This document shows positions 7,180 through 15,569 of a stretch of 23,725 bases of DNA, piece by piece. The first letter of the stretch is position 1. Each line of letters starts with the position of its first letter. The DNA lies in NCBI GenBank assembly GCA_964395765.1, contig CAYNCU010000038.1, positions 1-23,725 of the forward strand. The letters run 5' to 3'. Below the pieces are notes generated by a model. It had not been told where the DNA came from, did not search any database, and was given only the letters and a program-made list of their open reading frames with translations. This stretch comes from DATDPY01 sp964395765 (GTDB lineage: Bacteria > Bacteroidota > Bacteroidia > Cytophagales > Cyclobacteriaceae). Both the position numbers and the translations under genes were made by a program.

Positions 7180-7918
7180 TATTCTTTATAACTGCGAAAG
7201 TAAAATAATCCATCCAGTCGCCGAGGTTAATATATCGGCTGTTATCACCCAATTTCATATCTACCGGAAAGTGCCTATGCCCGAAAATATAAAGGTCATG
7301 ATGGCCCTTCTTTTCTATCTCCCGGCAATACTGGATCAGCCATTCTTTATCTCCCAGGAATTCGGCATCCTTTTTACGGTTTTTTTTCCGGCTGGATCTG
7401 GAAAGCCTATTGGCAAAGGGAATACCAATGTCGGGATGTATGCAGCGGAAAAACCATTGCATCAGGCGGTTCTCAAAAATTTTCTTTATCAATTTATACT
7501 TAAAATCCCCCGGGCCGAGCCCATCGCCGTGACCAACCAATATTTTATTATCATTAACCAGCAACGATACAGGCTTCCTGTGAATAGTCACTCCCAGTTC
7601 TTTTTTCAGGTAATCAAACATCCAAAGATCATGATTGCCGGTAAAGAATATTACATTAATCCCCAAATCGCAAAGGGAAGCAATGGTTCCCAACAGACGG
7701 GTGTATCCTTTCGGAACGGCATGTTTGTATTCATACCAGAAATCAAAAATATCTCCGAGAATGTAGATGGAATGAGCGTCATTTTTTACAGTATTCAGCC
7801 AGCGAACTACTTTTTTTTCACGTGCCAGGCTGGCATCGAAATCGGGAGAACCCAGGTGGAAATCAGAAGCGAAATAAATGTTCTTTCCGGCGGGTAAAAC
7901 AATAGCGCTAGGGTTCAT
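7148..7918 (-). CDS. lpxH: UDP-2,3-diacylglucosamine diphosphatase-like metallophosphoesterase
   Basis: 256 residues of the calcineurin-like phosphoesterase fold with all metal motifs in order: SDFHLGSP near the start, GDIFDFWYEY, GNHDLW, VGHGDGLGPGDFKYK, and FGHRHFP near the C-terminus. LpxH removes UMP from UDP-2,3-diacylglucosamine to give lipid X in lipid A synthesis at the inner membrane. The enzyme makes sense in an outer-membrane bacterium and supports anchoring of the type IX cargo seen in this window. It lies 39 nt after ftsH on the same strand and overlaps the exported protein gene at its 3' end. The Bacteroidota proteins of this group are usually annotated as LpxH or as a related UDP-2,3-diacylglucosamine hydrolase. 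Confidence 0.9.
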   Translation of the reverse strand: MNPSAIVLPAGKNIYFASDFHLGSPDFDASLAREKKVVRWLNTVKNDAHSIYILGDIFDFWYEYKHAVPKGYTRLLGTIASLCDLGINVIFFTGNHDLWMFDYLKKELGVTIHRKPVSLLVNDNKILVGHGDGLGPGDFKYKLIKKIFENRLMQWFFRCIHPDIGIPFANRLSRSSRKKNRKKDAEFLGDKEWLIQYCREIEKKGHHDLYIFGHRHFPVDMKLGDNSRYINLGDWMDYFTFAVIKNNEIKLEKFEG

Positions 7919-7957
7919 AATTCAGGAGCACTGGCCCATCAGGGATAAGGAAAAAAT

Positions 7958-10042
7958 TTATTTACCCGGTTCGCCGGGGATTTTTAATTCTTCAGGTAAT
8001 TTAATTCCATCCTGACCATTGTCCTTATTGTCGGGCTGATTCTCCTTCTTTTCCTCCTTCGGTGGGTTAACGGCTCCGTTGGGAGTGCCTTTTGTAAAGG
8101 CCTCGTAATTGGTCGGTTTGGCGAAGGGTCTTTTCCCGATCAGTTTTTCCAGGTCGCTCTGGAATATGATTTCCTTTTTAAGCAACTCAGTGGCAATAAT
8201 TTCGAGTTCTTTTCTTTTATCAGTCAGTAACCGTTTAGCCCTGTCAAATGCGCCCTCGACGATTTTGCTTGCTTCTTCATCGATGGTACGGGCAGTGGCT
8301 TCTGAATAAGGTTTGGTAAAACTATAATCCTGTTGTTTGGATTCGAAAAATGAAATATTGCCGATTTTATCGTTCATTCCGTAAATGGTTACCATACTGT
8401 AAGCCATTTTGGTAATTCTTTCAAGGTCGCTTAATGCGCCCGTCGATATCTTTTCGAATACGATTTCTTCCGCTGCCCTTCCACCCAGTGCCATGCACAT
8501 TTCATCCAGCAATTGTTCGGTCTGATACAGGAATTGTTCTTTGGGAAGGTATTGGGCGTATCCTAATGCAGCCACCCCCCTGGGGACAATGCTGACCTTG
8601 ACCAATGGATCCGCGTGTTCCAGGAACCATCCGGCCACGGCATGGCCGGCTTCGTGATAAGCGACAATTCTTTTTTCTTCCGGAGAAATGATCTTGGTCT
8701 TCTTTTCAAGTCCGCCGATAACGCGGTCGATGGCATCATGGAAATCACTCATGTCTACGCGGTCCTTGTTTTTACGCGCACCGATCAAAGCCGCTTCATT
8801 ACAAACATTGGCAATTTCAGCTCCGGCAAAACCAGGAGTGGAAGCTGCCAGTTTTTTGGCATCTACGGTATCGGCAAGTTTCAAAGGTTTCATATGTACC
8901 CTGAAAATAGATTCTCTTCCGGAAATATCCGGTTTATCAATGCTTATTTGCCGATCGAACCTGCCAGGCCGTAATAATGCAAGATCGAGCACATCCGGCC
9001 GGTTGGTAGCGGCCAGAATAATTACGCCGGAATCCGTCGAGAAACCATCCATTTCCACAAGAAGGCTGTTCAATGTATTTTCTCTTTCATCATTTGCTCC
9101 GGGGAGATGACCTTTACCACGCATTCTTCCTATCGCATCAATTTCATCAATGAAAACGATGCATGGCGCTTTTTCCTTTGCCTGTTTAAAAAGGTCGCGC
9201 ACCCTTGCCGCTCCTACACCGACAAACATTTCAACAAAGTCACTTCCCGAAAGAGAAAAGAACGGAACTGCCGCCTCTCCCGCCACCGCTTTTGCCAGAA
9301 GGGTTTTCCCCGTTCCCGGAGCGCCTACGAGCAATGCACCCTTGGGTATTTTACCGCCCAGTTTGGTGAACTTGGAGGGGTTTTTCAAAAATTCAACTAT
9401 TTCCTTTACTTCTTCCTTCGCTTCATCGAGTCCCGCAACATCCTCGAAAGTAACTTTCACTTTCGCTTCGGCATCAAACAGGGCTGCTTTCGATTTTCCG
9501 ATATTGAAAATCTGCCCCCCGGGGCCCGCAGATCCTGTCATTCTTCGCATCAGAAACCAGAATCCAAAAAGAATGGCAAAGATGAGCCCCCATTGGAGGA
9601 ATATACTCGTCGTATCCGTCCTCTCCTCCACGGAATACCCGACTTGCTGGGACTCAGGCAAATCCTTTTCGATGTTCTCGATGAATTTTGCAAAGTCTTC
9701 GGCATTGATAATATTAACCTTGTATTGGGGTCCGCCGGATAATGAAAACGGAGAGCTGTTTTCCAGTTCATTTTTATATTTACTATTCTGCAGGGCTTCA
9801 TCCGTCAAAGTTACTTCCGCATAATTCCGGTTGGAAACGATCACCACTTTCTTAACATCCCCGGCACGCATCATTTTTTCGAAGCGGTTCTTGGTAATAT
9901 CAATGGTAGAATGAGATTTATTAAAATAGGTAATAGCGAAAATCAAAATGAATAAAGACAGGATAATCCAAACCTGATAATTCGGTCTGTTGGGTGGTTT
10001 CGGAAGACCATTCCTGTTACTGTTTCTAGGTTTATCAGCCAT
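7958..10042 (-). CDS. ftsH: ATP-dependent zinc metalloprotease FtsH
   Basis: 694 residues. Two membrane segments (about 25-41 and 148-165) enclose a periplasmic domain. The AAA domain has Walker A GAPGTGKT at 240-247, Walker B CIVFIDEIDAIG, and the second region of homology ending in RPGRFDRQI. The protease domain carries the zinc motif HEAGH at 463-467. The C-terminus is a hydrophilic tail rich in Lys, Pro and Asp. FtsH forms a membrane hexamer that degrades misassembled membrane proteins and selected regulators. It follows rsfS by 50 nt on the same strand and precedes lpxH by 39 nt. In E. coli FtsH controls lipid A synthesis by degrading LpxC; the linkage here with lpxH is suggestive only. 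Confidence 0.98.
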   Translation of the reverse strand: MADKPRNSNRNGLPKPPNRPNYQVWIILSLFILIFAITYFNKSHSTIDITKNRFEKMMRAGDVKKVVIVSNRNYAEVTLTDEALQNSKYKNELENSSPFSLSGGPQYKVNIINAEDFAKFIENIEKDLPESQQVGYSVEERTDTTSIFLQWGLIFAILFGFWFLMRRMTGSAGPGGQIFNIGKSKAALFDAEAKVKVTFEDVAGLDEAKEEVKEIVEFLKNPSKFTKLGGKIPKGALLVGAPGTGKTLLAKAVAGEAAVPFFSLSGSDFVEMFVGVGAARVRDLFKQAKEKAPCIVFIDEIDAIGRMRGKGHLPGANDERENTLNSLLVEMDGFSTDSGVIILAATNRPDVLDLALLRPGRFDRQISIDKPDISGRESIFRVHMKPLKLADTVDAKKLAASTPGFAGAEIANVCNEAALIGARKNKDRVDMSDFHDAIDRVIGGLEKKTKIISPEEKRIVAYHEAGHAVAGWFLEHADPLVKVSIVPRGVAALGYAQYLPKEQFLYQTEQLLDEMCMALGGRAAEEIVFEKISTGALSDLERITKMAYSMVTIYGMNDKIGNISFFESKQQDYSFTKPYSEATARTIDEEASKIVEGAFDRAKRLLTDKRKELEIIATELLKKEIIFQSDLEKLIGKRPFAKPTNYEAFTKGTPNGAVNPPKEEKKENQPDNKDNGQDGIKLPEELKIPGEPGK

Positions 10043-10092
10043 TATTAATTTTTATGAATTTGCCTGTTCTATGTGTAAACGTTTATATTATA

Positions 10093-10506
10093 TTATTGTT
10101 CGACCTTTTCGTGGTCGTTATCCATCCAAATTACCTCAGCGTCCCCCCATAATTGTTCGAGTGAATAGAACTTACGTGATTCCTTTTTAAAGACGTTAGC
10201 AACCACATCGACATAGTCCAGCAAAATCCATTCCTTATTTTGCTTTCCTTCCAGATGCCAGGGTTCCAGTTTCATCCGTTTATATACCAAATCTTCGACA
10301 GAATCAGCGATCGAATTAATGTGTGTATCCGAATTACCGGTACAAAGTACGAAAAAATCCGCAATGGTTCCTTTAATCGGCCTAAGGTCCAGAATAACTA
10401 CCTCAATTCCTTTTTTTTCAATCATTCCCTCTGCGATAGCCCTGCTTAACGCTTCCGATCCAGTGGCTTTAGAGGGCTTTTTGGCTTTCACTCCTGTTTT
10501 TTGCAT
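10093..10506 (-). CDS. rsfS: ribosomal silencing factor RsfS (Iojap family)
   Basis: 137 residues. The family core is visible: VVILDLRPIKGTIADFFVLCTGNSDTHINSIADSVED, then PWHLEGKQNKEWILLDYVDVVANVF and the closing YSLEQLWGDAE. RsfS binds ribosomal protein uL14 and blocks joining of the two subunits when nutrients are short. The start ATG is clear, and the N-terminal Lys-rich extension before the core is short. It is divergent from birA, with their starts only a few tens of nucleotides apart, and is probably the first gene of the transcript that continues into ftsH. The order birA, rsfS, ftsH recurs in Bacteroidota as far as I recall. Confidence 0.96.
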   Translation of the reverse strand: MQKTGVKAKKPSKATGSEALSRAIAEGMIEKKGIEVVILDLRPIKGTIADFFVLCTGNSDTHINSIADSVEDLVYKRMKLEPWHLEGKQNKEWILLDYVDVVANVFKKESRKFYSLEQLWGDAEVIWMDNDHEKVEQ

Positions 10507-10530
10507 TATTATGTAAAATTATTAAATATT

Positions 10531-11283
10531 TTGTTTAAAAATTTTCTGAATACCGGGATAATGGGGAAACAGGTCACCTACCTGCCAAAGTGTCATTCAA
10601 CCAATGACATTGCTGCTGACCTTCTCACGCAAAACAACTTCAGCAACGGACAGGTGATTATCACCGACCATCAATATGCAGGCCGTGGTCAGCGGGGGAA
10701 TACCTGGGATTCTGAAAAAGGAATGAACCTCACTTTCTCTATTATACTCGAACCTGATTTTCTGGAGGCTGCAAAAAATTTCTATCTCAGCATGGCAATA
10801 AGTCTCGGAATCATTGACGCTCTTTCTGCTCTTTTGCCTGATGTGAAAATCAAATGGCCGAATGATCTTTATTATGAAAACAAAAAGATTGGCGGGATCT
10901 TAATTGAAAGTAATATCCGTTCGGGGAAGCTGATGAATTCAATTGCTGGAATCGGGATTAATGTTAACCAGGAAAGTTTCACCATTACTAAAGCTTCTTC
11001 TTTGAAAAAAATATTGGGACATGAGTTGCAAAGAGATTCTGTATTCCAGAAAATCATATCTGGTATTGACAAGCGATACCTGCAGTTACAGCAAAAAGAT
11101 CATAAATCATTAAAAGACCAATACCTGAAAAACATGTATCGTTATAAGGAGGAATCCTTTTTCAGATCAGATAAAGATTTTTCAGGCCAAATTGCCGGTA
11201 TTGATGAAAACGGGCAGTTACAGATATCCTCAGGCGGTCAGATCATGTCTTTTGGATTTAAGGAAATTGAATTCCTGGACTAA
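10531..11283 (+). CDS. birA: biotin--[acetyl-CoA-carboxylase] ligase, short form
   Basis: Catalytic biotin ligase without the N-terminal DNA-binding domain of E. coli BirA, so probably not a repressor. Motifs: CHSTNDIA, the biotinoyl-AMP loop GRGQRGNTW, KWPNDLYYENKKIGGILIE with the active-site lysine, and GIGINVNQ; the last 50 or so residues form the SH3-like C-terminal domain. It attaches biotin to the carrier protein of acetyl-CoA carboxylase and similar enzymes. The start is uncertain. TTG at 10531 (250 residues) is chosen because LNTGIMGK ahead of the core resembles the N-terminus I recall in some relatives; ATG at 10561 (240 residues) is the conventional alternative, and the frame is open back to a TTG at 10501. 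Confidence 0.93.
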   Translation: MFKNFLNTGIMGKQVTYLPKCHSTNDIAADLLTQNNFSNGQVIITDHQYAGRGQRGNTWDSEKGMNLTFSIILEPDFLEAAKNFYLSMAISLGIIDALSALLPDVKIKWPNDLYYENKKIGGILIESNIRSGKLMNSIAGIGINVNQESFTITKASSLKKILGHELQRDSVFQKIISGIDKRYLQLQQKDHKSLKDQYLKNMYRYKEESFFRSDKDFSGQIAGIDENGQLQISSGGQIMSFGFKEIEFLD

Positions 11284-11322
11284 AATGATGCGCTGACTTC
11301 GTCATATTTCCTCCGGATCGGT

Positions 11323-11330
11323 TATTTTCG
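11323..11330 (+). promoter_or_regulatory. possible -7 element upstream of ahcY
   Basis: TATTTTCG, one mismatch from TAnnTTTG, ending 14 nt before the ahcY start. The same octamer occurs in the same relation to tdh on the other strand at 16536-16543. No -33 box is evident. Confidence 0.25.
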
Positions 11331-11344
11331 CAGAAAAAATTAAA

Positions 11345-12652
11345 ATGATCGAAACCACGCTTAACTACAAAGTAAAAGATATAAACCTGGCGGATTGGGG
11401 CCGGAAGGAAATAAAATTAGCGGAAGCCGAAATGCCGGGATTAATGGCTATAAGAAAGGAATATGGCCCTAATAAACCTCTTAAAGGAGCGCGAATTGCC
11501 GGATGTCTTCATATGACTATTCAAACGGCCGTGCTGATAGAGACACTGGTCGAATTAGGCGCCGAAGTCCGCTGGTCATCCTGTAATATTTTTTCCACCC
11601 AGGATCACGCCGCGGCTGCCATAGCAGCATCGGGAGTCCCTGTTTTTGCCTGGAAAGGAATGAACAACGAAGAGTTCGACTGGTGTATCGAACAGACTTT
11701 ATTTTTCGGTGATGAAAGCCGGCCGTTAAACATGATCCTTGATGATGGTGGCGATCTTACCAATATGGTTTTGGATAAATTTCCGGAACTTGCCGGGAAT
11801 GTGAAAGGGATCTCGGAGGAAACTACCACCGGCGTACACCGGCTATATGAAAGAGTGGTGAACGGAACATTACCGGTACCGGCCATAAACGTAAATGATT
11901 CTGTAACTAAGTCAAAGTTTGATAATCTCTATGGTTGCAAGGAATCCCTGGTTGACGGCATCCGGCGTGCTACCGATATCATGATGGCCGGGAAAGTGGC
12001 AGCGGTTGCCGGTTACGGAGACGTTGGAAAAGGATCGTCCCGCTCATTGAGGGCGGCAGGTTGTCGGGTAATTATTAGTGAAATCGACCCGATCTGCGCC
12101 TTGCAGGCTTCCATGGAAAGTTTCGAAGTAAAGAAAATGATCAATGCCGTCAGGGAAGCCGATATCATCGTTACCGCTACCGGGAACCGGGATATTATTA
12201 CGGCCGAACATTTCAAGCTGATGAAGGATAAAACCATACTTTGCAATATCGGTCACTTCGATACCGAAATTGATATGGCATGGCTGAATAAAAATTACGG
12301 GCATACCAAGGACCAGATCAAACCCCAGGTGGATCTATATAATATTGATGGAAAGGAAATCATCGTATTGGCCGAAGGCAGGCTGGTGAATTTAGGATGT
12401 GCAACCGGGCATCCTTCCTTTGTCATGTCTAGTTCATTCAGTAACCAGGTCCTTGCCCAGATCGAACTCTGGACCTCTTCGGATAAATACGAGAACAGGG
12501 TCTATATCCTCCCCAAGAATCTTGATGAGAAAGTGGCCAGGCTTCACCTCGGAAAACTGGGCGTTGAACTTGACACCCTGACCCCGGTGCAATCGAAATA
12601 CCTGGGAGTTCCAATTGAAGGACCTTTCAAGCCGGATCATTACCGGTATTAA
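11345..12652 (+). CDS. ahcY: adenosylhomocysteinase (SAH hydrolase)
   Basis: 435 residues. It hydrolyses S-adenosylhomocysteine to adenosine and homocysteine in the cytoplasm, relieving inhibition of methyltransferases. Visible landmarks: substrate-site CLHMT near residue 56, the conserved SEETTTGVHRLYER, the Rossmann NAD loop GYGDVGKGSS from residue 223, CNIGHFD, and HPSFVMSSSFSNQ. The C-terminus KPDHYRY is the conserved tail that completes the NAD site of the neighbouring subunit, showing the gene is complete. It begins 61 nt after birA on the same strand, with a possible weak promoter between, so it may be transcribed with or without birA. Confidence 0.98.
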   Translation: MIETTLNYKVKDINLADWGRKEIKLAEAEMPGLMAIRKEYGPNKPLKGARIAGCLHMTIQTAVLIETLVELGAEVRWSSCNIFSTQDHAAAAIAASGVPVFAWKGMNNEEFDWCIEQTLFFGDESRPLNMILDDGGDLTNMVLDKFPELAGNVKGISEETTTGVHRLYERVVNGTLPVPAINVNDSVTKSKFDNLYGCKESLVDGIRRATDIMMAGKVAAVAGYGDVGKGSSRSLRAAGCRVIISEIDPICALQASMESFEVKKMINAVREADIIVTATGNRDIITAEHFKLMKDKTILCNIGHFDTEIDMAWLNKNYGHTKDQIKPQVDLYNIDGKEIIVLAEGRLVNLGCATGHPSFVMSSSFSNQVLAQIELWTSSDKYENRVYILPKNLDEKVARLHLGKLGVELDTLTPVQSKYLGVPIEGPFKPDHYRY

Positions 12653-12756
12653 TTTTATTTTTATCGGTCTACAGAGATAAATCCATAAATAATTTTTTTC
12701 AGGAAACGTTTATAACGCTTTAGTGGTTATTATTTCCGTACTTGCCCGATAATTCC

Positions 12757-14232
12757 ATGGGATTTTACAATCGTATCATATTTCGAGTTATTCTACTTTT
12801 CCCGGTATTGTTGATTTGTCTGTTTTCCTGTCATCAGAAACCGAGCACAGAAAACCAAGTTGCCGATACGACCACTGTTGAATTACCTGACAGTTCCGGA
12901 ATCAGTGACTGGAAGGATATTGTATCCCGCGGCCGGTTGAATGCCGTATTAAAAAATTCACCTACCGGTTATTTTATATACCGGGGCCGGCCGATGGGAT
13001 TTGAATATGAATTACTGAGCAGGTTCTGTCAACGATTTAACCTCACCCTGAACGTAATCCTTGAAAGTGACGTTGAAAAATGTTTTCATTTGCTGAGTGA
13101 CGGCGAATGTGATGTAATAGCCCATAACCTGACCATCACGAAAGAAAGAAGGAAAAATGTTGATTTTACCATTCCCCAATATGAAGTCCGGCAAATGCTG
13201 GTTCAGCGGCTGCCGGACGGTTATGAAAAAATGACAAAGGACCAGATCGAGGACCGGCTTATTCGCGACCCGATCGATCTGATCGGAAAGGAAATACATG
13301 TGAGGAAAAATTCTTCCTATGCTACCCGGCTGGAGCACTTATCGGAGGAAATCGGCGGAGACATAAAGATCATACAGGAATTCGGGGATATCCAGACTGA
13401 AGAGCTTATGGATATGGTCGCCAATAAAGAGATCGATTACACGGTAGCCGATGAGGATATTGCAAAAATTACCGCCACTTATTATCCAAACCTCGATGTA
13501 AATACGCCCCTGAGTTTTCCCACACGGATCGCCTGGGCAGTCAATAAAAATTCTCCCGAATTACTCGAAAAAATAAACCAGTGGCTCAGACAGGAAAAAA
13601 GCCTTCCAGATTATAATGTGATCTACGACCGTTATTTTAATGACCCGAAGGGATACCTTCACCGGGTAACCAGTTCTTATTCATCTATCCGGGGTAATAA
13701 GTTGTCTAAATACGATCGTTATATAAAAAAATACGCAAAGACAATCGGGTGGGACTGGCGATTACTGGCTGCTTTGATATACAGGGAATCCCATTTTAAT
13801 CCTGATGCGGAATCATGGTCCGGAGCAGTAGGGCTAATGCAGTTGATGCCTGAAACGGCAAAGCTATACGGGGCGAAAAACATAAAAAATCCCGAACAGA
13901 ACATCCATGCCGGGGTAAAGTACCTATCCTTTCTCAATGATTTCTGGAAGAACAAGATCACCGATAAGGAAGAACGGTTAAAGTTCATTCTCGCCTCCTA
14001 TAATGTCGGGCAGGGGCATGTAGAAGACGCCATGCGACTGACGCAGGAATATCATCGTGATCCTCAGAAGTGGGAAGGAAACGTTGCCTACTACCTGTTG
14101 AAAAAATCAGAACCTATGTATTACGAAAATAAAGTTTCGTTTTCAGGATACTGCAGGGGGGAAGAACCGGTCACCTACGTTAAGGAGGTTTTAAAACAAT
14201 ACGATATTTATAAACAATTGATTAAAAGTTGA
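12757..14232 (+). CDS. mltF: membrane-bound lytic murein transglycosylase F, lipoprotein
   Basis: 491 residues from the ATG at 12757; an in-frame TTG at 12742 is a poorer start. The N-terminus is a lipoprotein signal with lipobox LFSC after a hydrophobic stretch. A periplasmic solute-binding domain of family 3 (about residues 50-285) is followed by a lytic transglycosylase domain (about 305-480). The catalytic glutamate is Glu344 in ALIYRESHFNP, followed by SGAVGLMQLMPETAKLYG and ASYNVGQGHVEDA. MltF cleaves the glycan strand of peptidoglycan to form 1,6-anhydro ends, and the binding domain is thought to sense muropeptides. It stands about 100 nt after ahcY and has no obvious partner. Confidence 0.95.
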   Translation: MGFYNRIIFRVILLFPVLLICLFSCHQKPSTENQVADTTTVELPDSSGISDWKDIVSRGRLNAVLKNSPTGYFIYRGRPMGFEYELLSRFCQRFNLTLNVILESDVEKCFHLLSDGECDVIAHNLTITKERRKNVDFTIPQYEVRQMLVQRLPDGYEKMTKDQIEDRLIRDPIDLIGKEIHVRKNSSYATRLEHLSEEIGGDIKIIQEFGDIQTEELMDMVANKEIDYTVADEDIAKITATYYPNLDVNTPLSFPTRIAWAVNKNSPELLEKINQWLRQEKSLPDYNVIYDRYFNDPKGYLHRVTSSYSSIRGNKLSKYDRYIKKYAKTIGWDWRLLAALIYRESHFNPDAESWSGAVGLMQLMPETAKLYGAKNIKNPEQNIHAGVKYLSFLNDFWKNKITDKEERLKFILASYNVGQGHVEDAMRLTQEYHRDPQKWEGNVAYYLLKKSEPMYYENKVSFSGYCRGEEPVTYVKEVLKQYDIYKQLIKS

Positions 14233-14321
14233 CACCTACAATGACTTATATAATTACACCCCGATTAATATTCTGTCTGAATCATGGATTATTTTCATTA
14301 TATAAAAGAATCAGCTACAAA

Positions 14322-14352
14322 TTATTGAAAAAAAGTAGTATTTTTTCAATAA
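14322..14352. repeat. AT-rich inverted repeat between mltF and the T9SS gene
   Basis: TTATTGAAAAAA (14322-14333) and TTTTTTCAATAA (14341-14352) are perfect 12-nt arms around a 7-nt spacer. With few G-C pairs it would make a weak RNA hairpin and is followed by A/T-rich sequence rather than a clean U-tract. It may be a binding site or a poor terminator of mltF. The rest of 14233-14432 is AT-rich and shows nothing else firm, apart from TAATATTG at 14403-14410, one mismatch from a -7 element. Confidence 0.4.
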
Positions 14353-14432
14353 AATATTTTAATATTACAAGATTTTCATATAGATTTAAGATCTATTAAT
14401 TTTAATATTGGTTTACTCACTTCCTTAACATT

Positions 14433-15569
14433 TTGAACAGGATTAAATCATATATTACCATAAGTCTCCTGATTATTTTTACGCAGGTTGCCTGGGCGGA
14501 TAAGGCAACCAAAAACAATTACTCAGGTAGTTGGACAGACAATAACAGTTGGGTAGGAGGAACAGCTCCTCCTACGTTAAACCTTCCGATTCCTGCTGAG
14601 AACTATACTATTAACGGGTATATATATGCCGCCAGCCCATCCAACCCTCAGCCCTTTTCATTTAATGGCGGTTATGACAGTTACACCATTACTATTGTTG
14701 ATACGCTTATCATATATGGCGATGTTGATTTTGCCAATAAATCCATGAATCTGGATATTCAGAGTGGAGGATTACTAATTATATTCGGTGATATGGTTAT
14801 GACCAATAAAATCAATGTAGCTACTAATGGGCAGATCATTGTGACCGGAGAATTCAATGCGCAAGGTTCGCAGGGAGATTATTCAGGATTAGGCAATGTA
14901 TATGCCGGGTCTTATTCCGGTCATGGATCCGATATGGTTCCTGACGGACAGGAGAAAAATACAGGCTCCGATTTACAAAATGATTTCCCGGATATCTATG
15001 AGTTTGTCAATGAAGGGGGTGTAAGTGCTCTACCTGTTAAGATATTAAAATTTAATTATTCAAAATCCGGTAATGGAATTCAGCTTAACTGGCTGACGAG
15101 CTATGAGCATAATTTTAATTATTTTACAATCGAACGAGCCGGGAAAGATCTGGTGTTCGTAGAAATCGGTAGGGTTTATGCAGAAGATGGAGAATCAAAT
15201 ACTTCAAAAAGGTATGAATTCACAGATGAAATGCCTTTACATGGAATGTCTTATTACCGATTAAAATCAACTGATTTTAATGGAGAATCAGAATATCATG
15301 GAATACTTGCAGTAAATGAAACCGATTTAAATAATATTCTGAAGATATTTCCGAATCCGTCACCCGGGAACAAGACAACGATAGAATATAGTGCCGATAA
15401 TGATAATAATTTCAGGATCATATCTATGTCCGGCGACCTGGTTGAAACAGGAAAAATAAAGCCCGGGATCAATGACATATATTTTCACCGGTATTTGTCG
15501 CCGGGAGTTTATCTGATCTATCTTGATGACGATCAAATGGTTTCACCGGCCAAGCTTGTTATCCGATAA
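14433..15569 (+). CDS. secreted protein with type IX secretion (type A) sorting domain
   Basis: 378 residues from a TTG, the only usable start after the preceding in-frame stop. A signal peptide covers about residues 1-22, ending TQVAWA. The N-terminal part carries GSWTDNNSWVGG, a motif common in Bacteroidota surface proteins, followed by repetitive short strands (about 60-160) resembling a beta-helix. Next is a module starting LPVKILKF with LNWLTSYEHNFNYFTIERA and YYRLKSTDFNGES, typical of the region before sorting domains. The last 75 or so residues (IFPNPSPGN ... LSPGVYLIYL ... KLVIR) are a type A sorting domain, which directs passage across the outer membrane and, in studied species, attachment to anionic LPS. 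The function of the exposed part is unknown. Its stop overlaps the convergent tdh gene by 11 nt. Confidence 0.9.
   Translation: MNRIKSYITISLLIIFTQVAWADKATKNNYSGSWTDNNSWVGGTAPPTLNLPIPAENYTINGYIYAASPSNPQPFSFNGGYDSYTITIVDTLIIYGDVDFANKSMNLDIQSGGLLIIFGDMVMTNKINVATNGQIIVTGEFNAQGSQGDYSGLGNVYAGSYSGHGSDMVPDGQEKNTGSDLQNDFPDIYEFVNEGGVSALPVKILKFNYSKSGNGIQLNWLTSYEHNFNYFTIERAGKDLVFVEIGRVYAEDGESNTSKRYEFTDEMPLHGMSYYRLKSTDFNGESEYHGILAVNETDLNNILKIFPNPSPGNKTTIEYSADNDNNFRIISMSGDLVETGKIKPGINDIYFHRYLSPGVYLIYLDDDQMVSPAKLVIR

Noticed and set aside
7100..7897. Long plus-strand open frame of 265 codons opposite lpxH
   Set aside because: It lies wholly antisense to well-supported genes (lpxH and the exported protein), its product has no recognisable motif, and it is a by-product of the codon use on the other strand.
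9107..9824. Two overlapping plus-strand open frames of over 200 codons opposite ftsH
   Set aside because: Both are antisense to the conserved ftsH coding sequence and lack any domain pattern; Ser/Pro-rich composition is typical of such shadows.
11284..11344. Terminator between birA and ahcY (TGAC-TTC-GTCA)
   Set aside because: The stem is only 4 bp and has no following T-run.
12653..12756. Promoter or terminator ahead of mltF
   Set aside because: AT-rich sequence with only a two-mismatch -7 look-alike (TATTTCCG) and no stable hairpin; not supportable.
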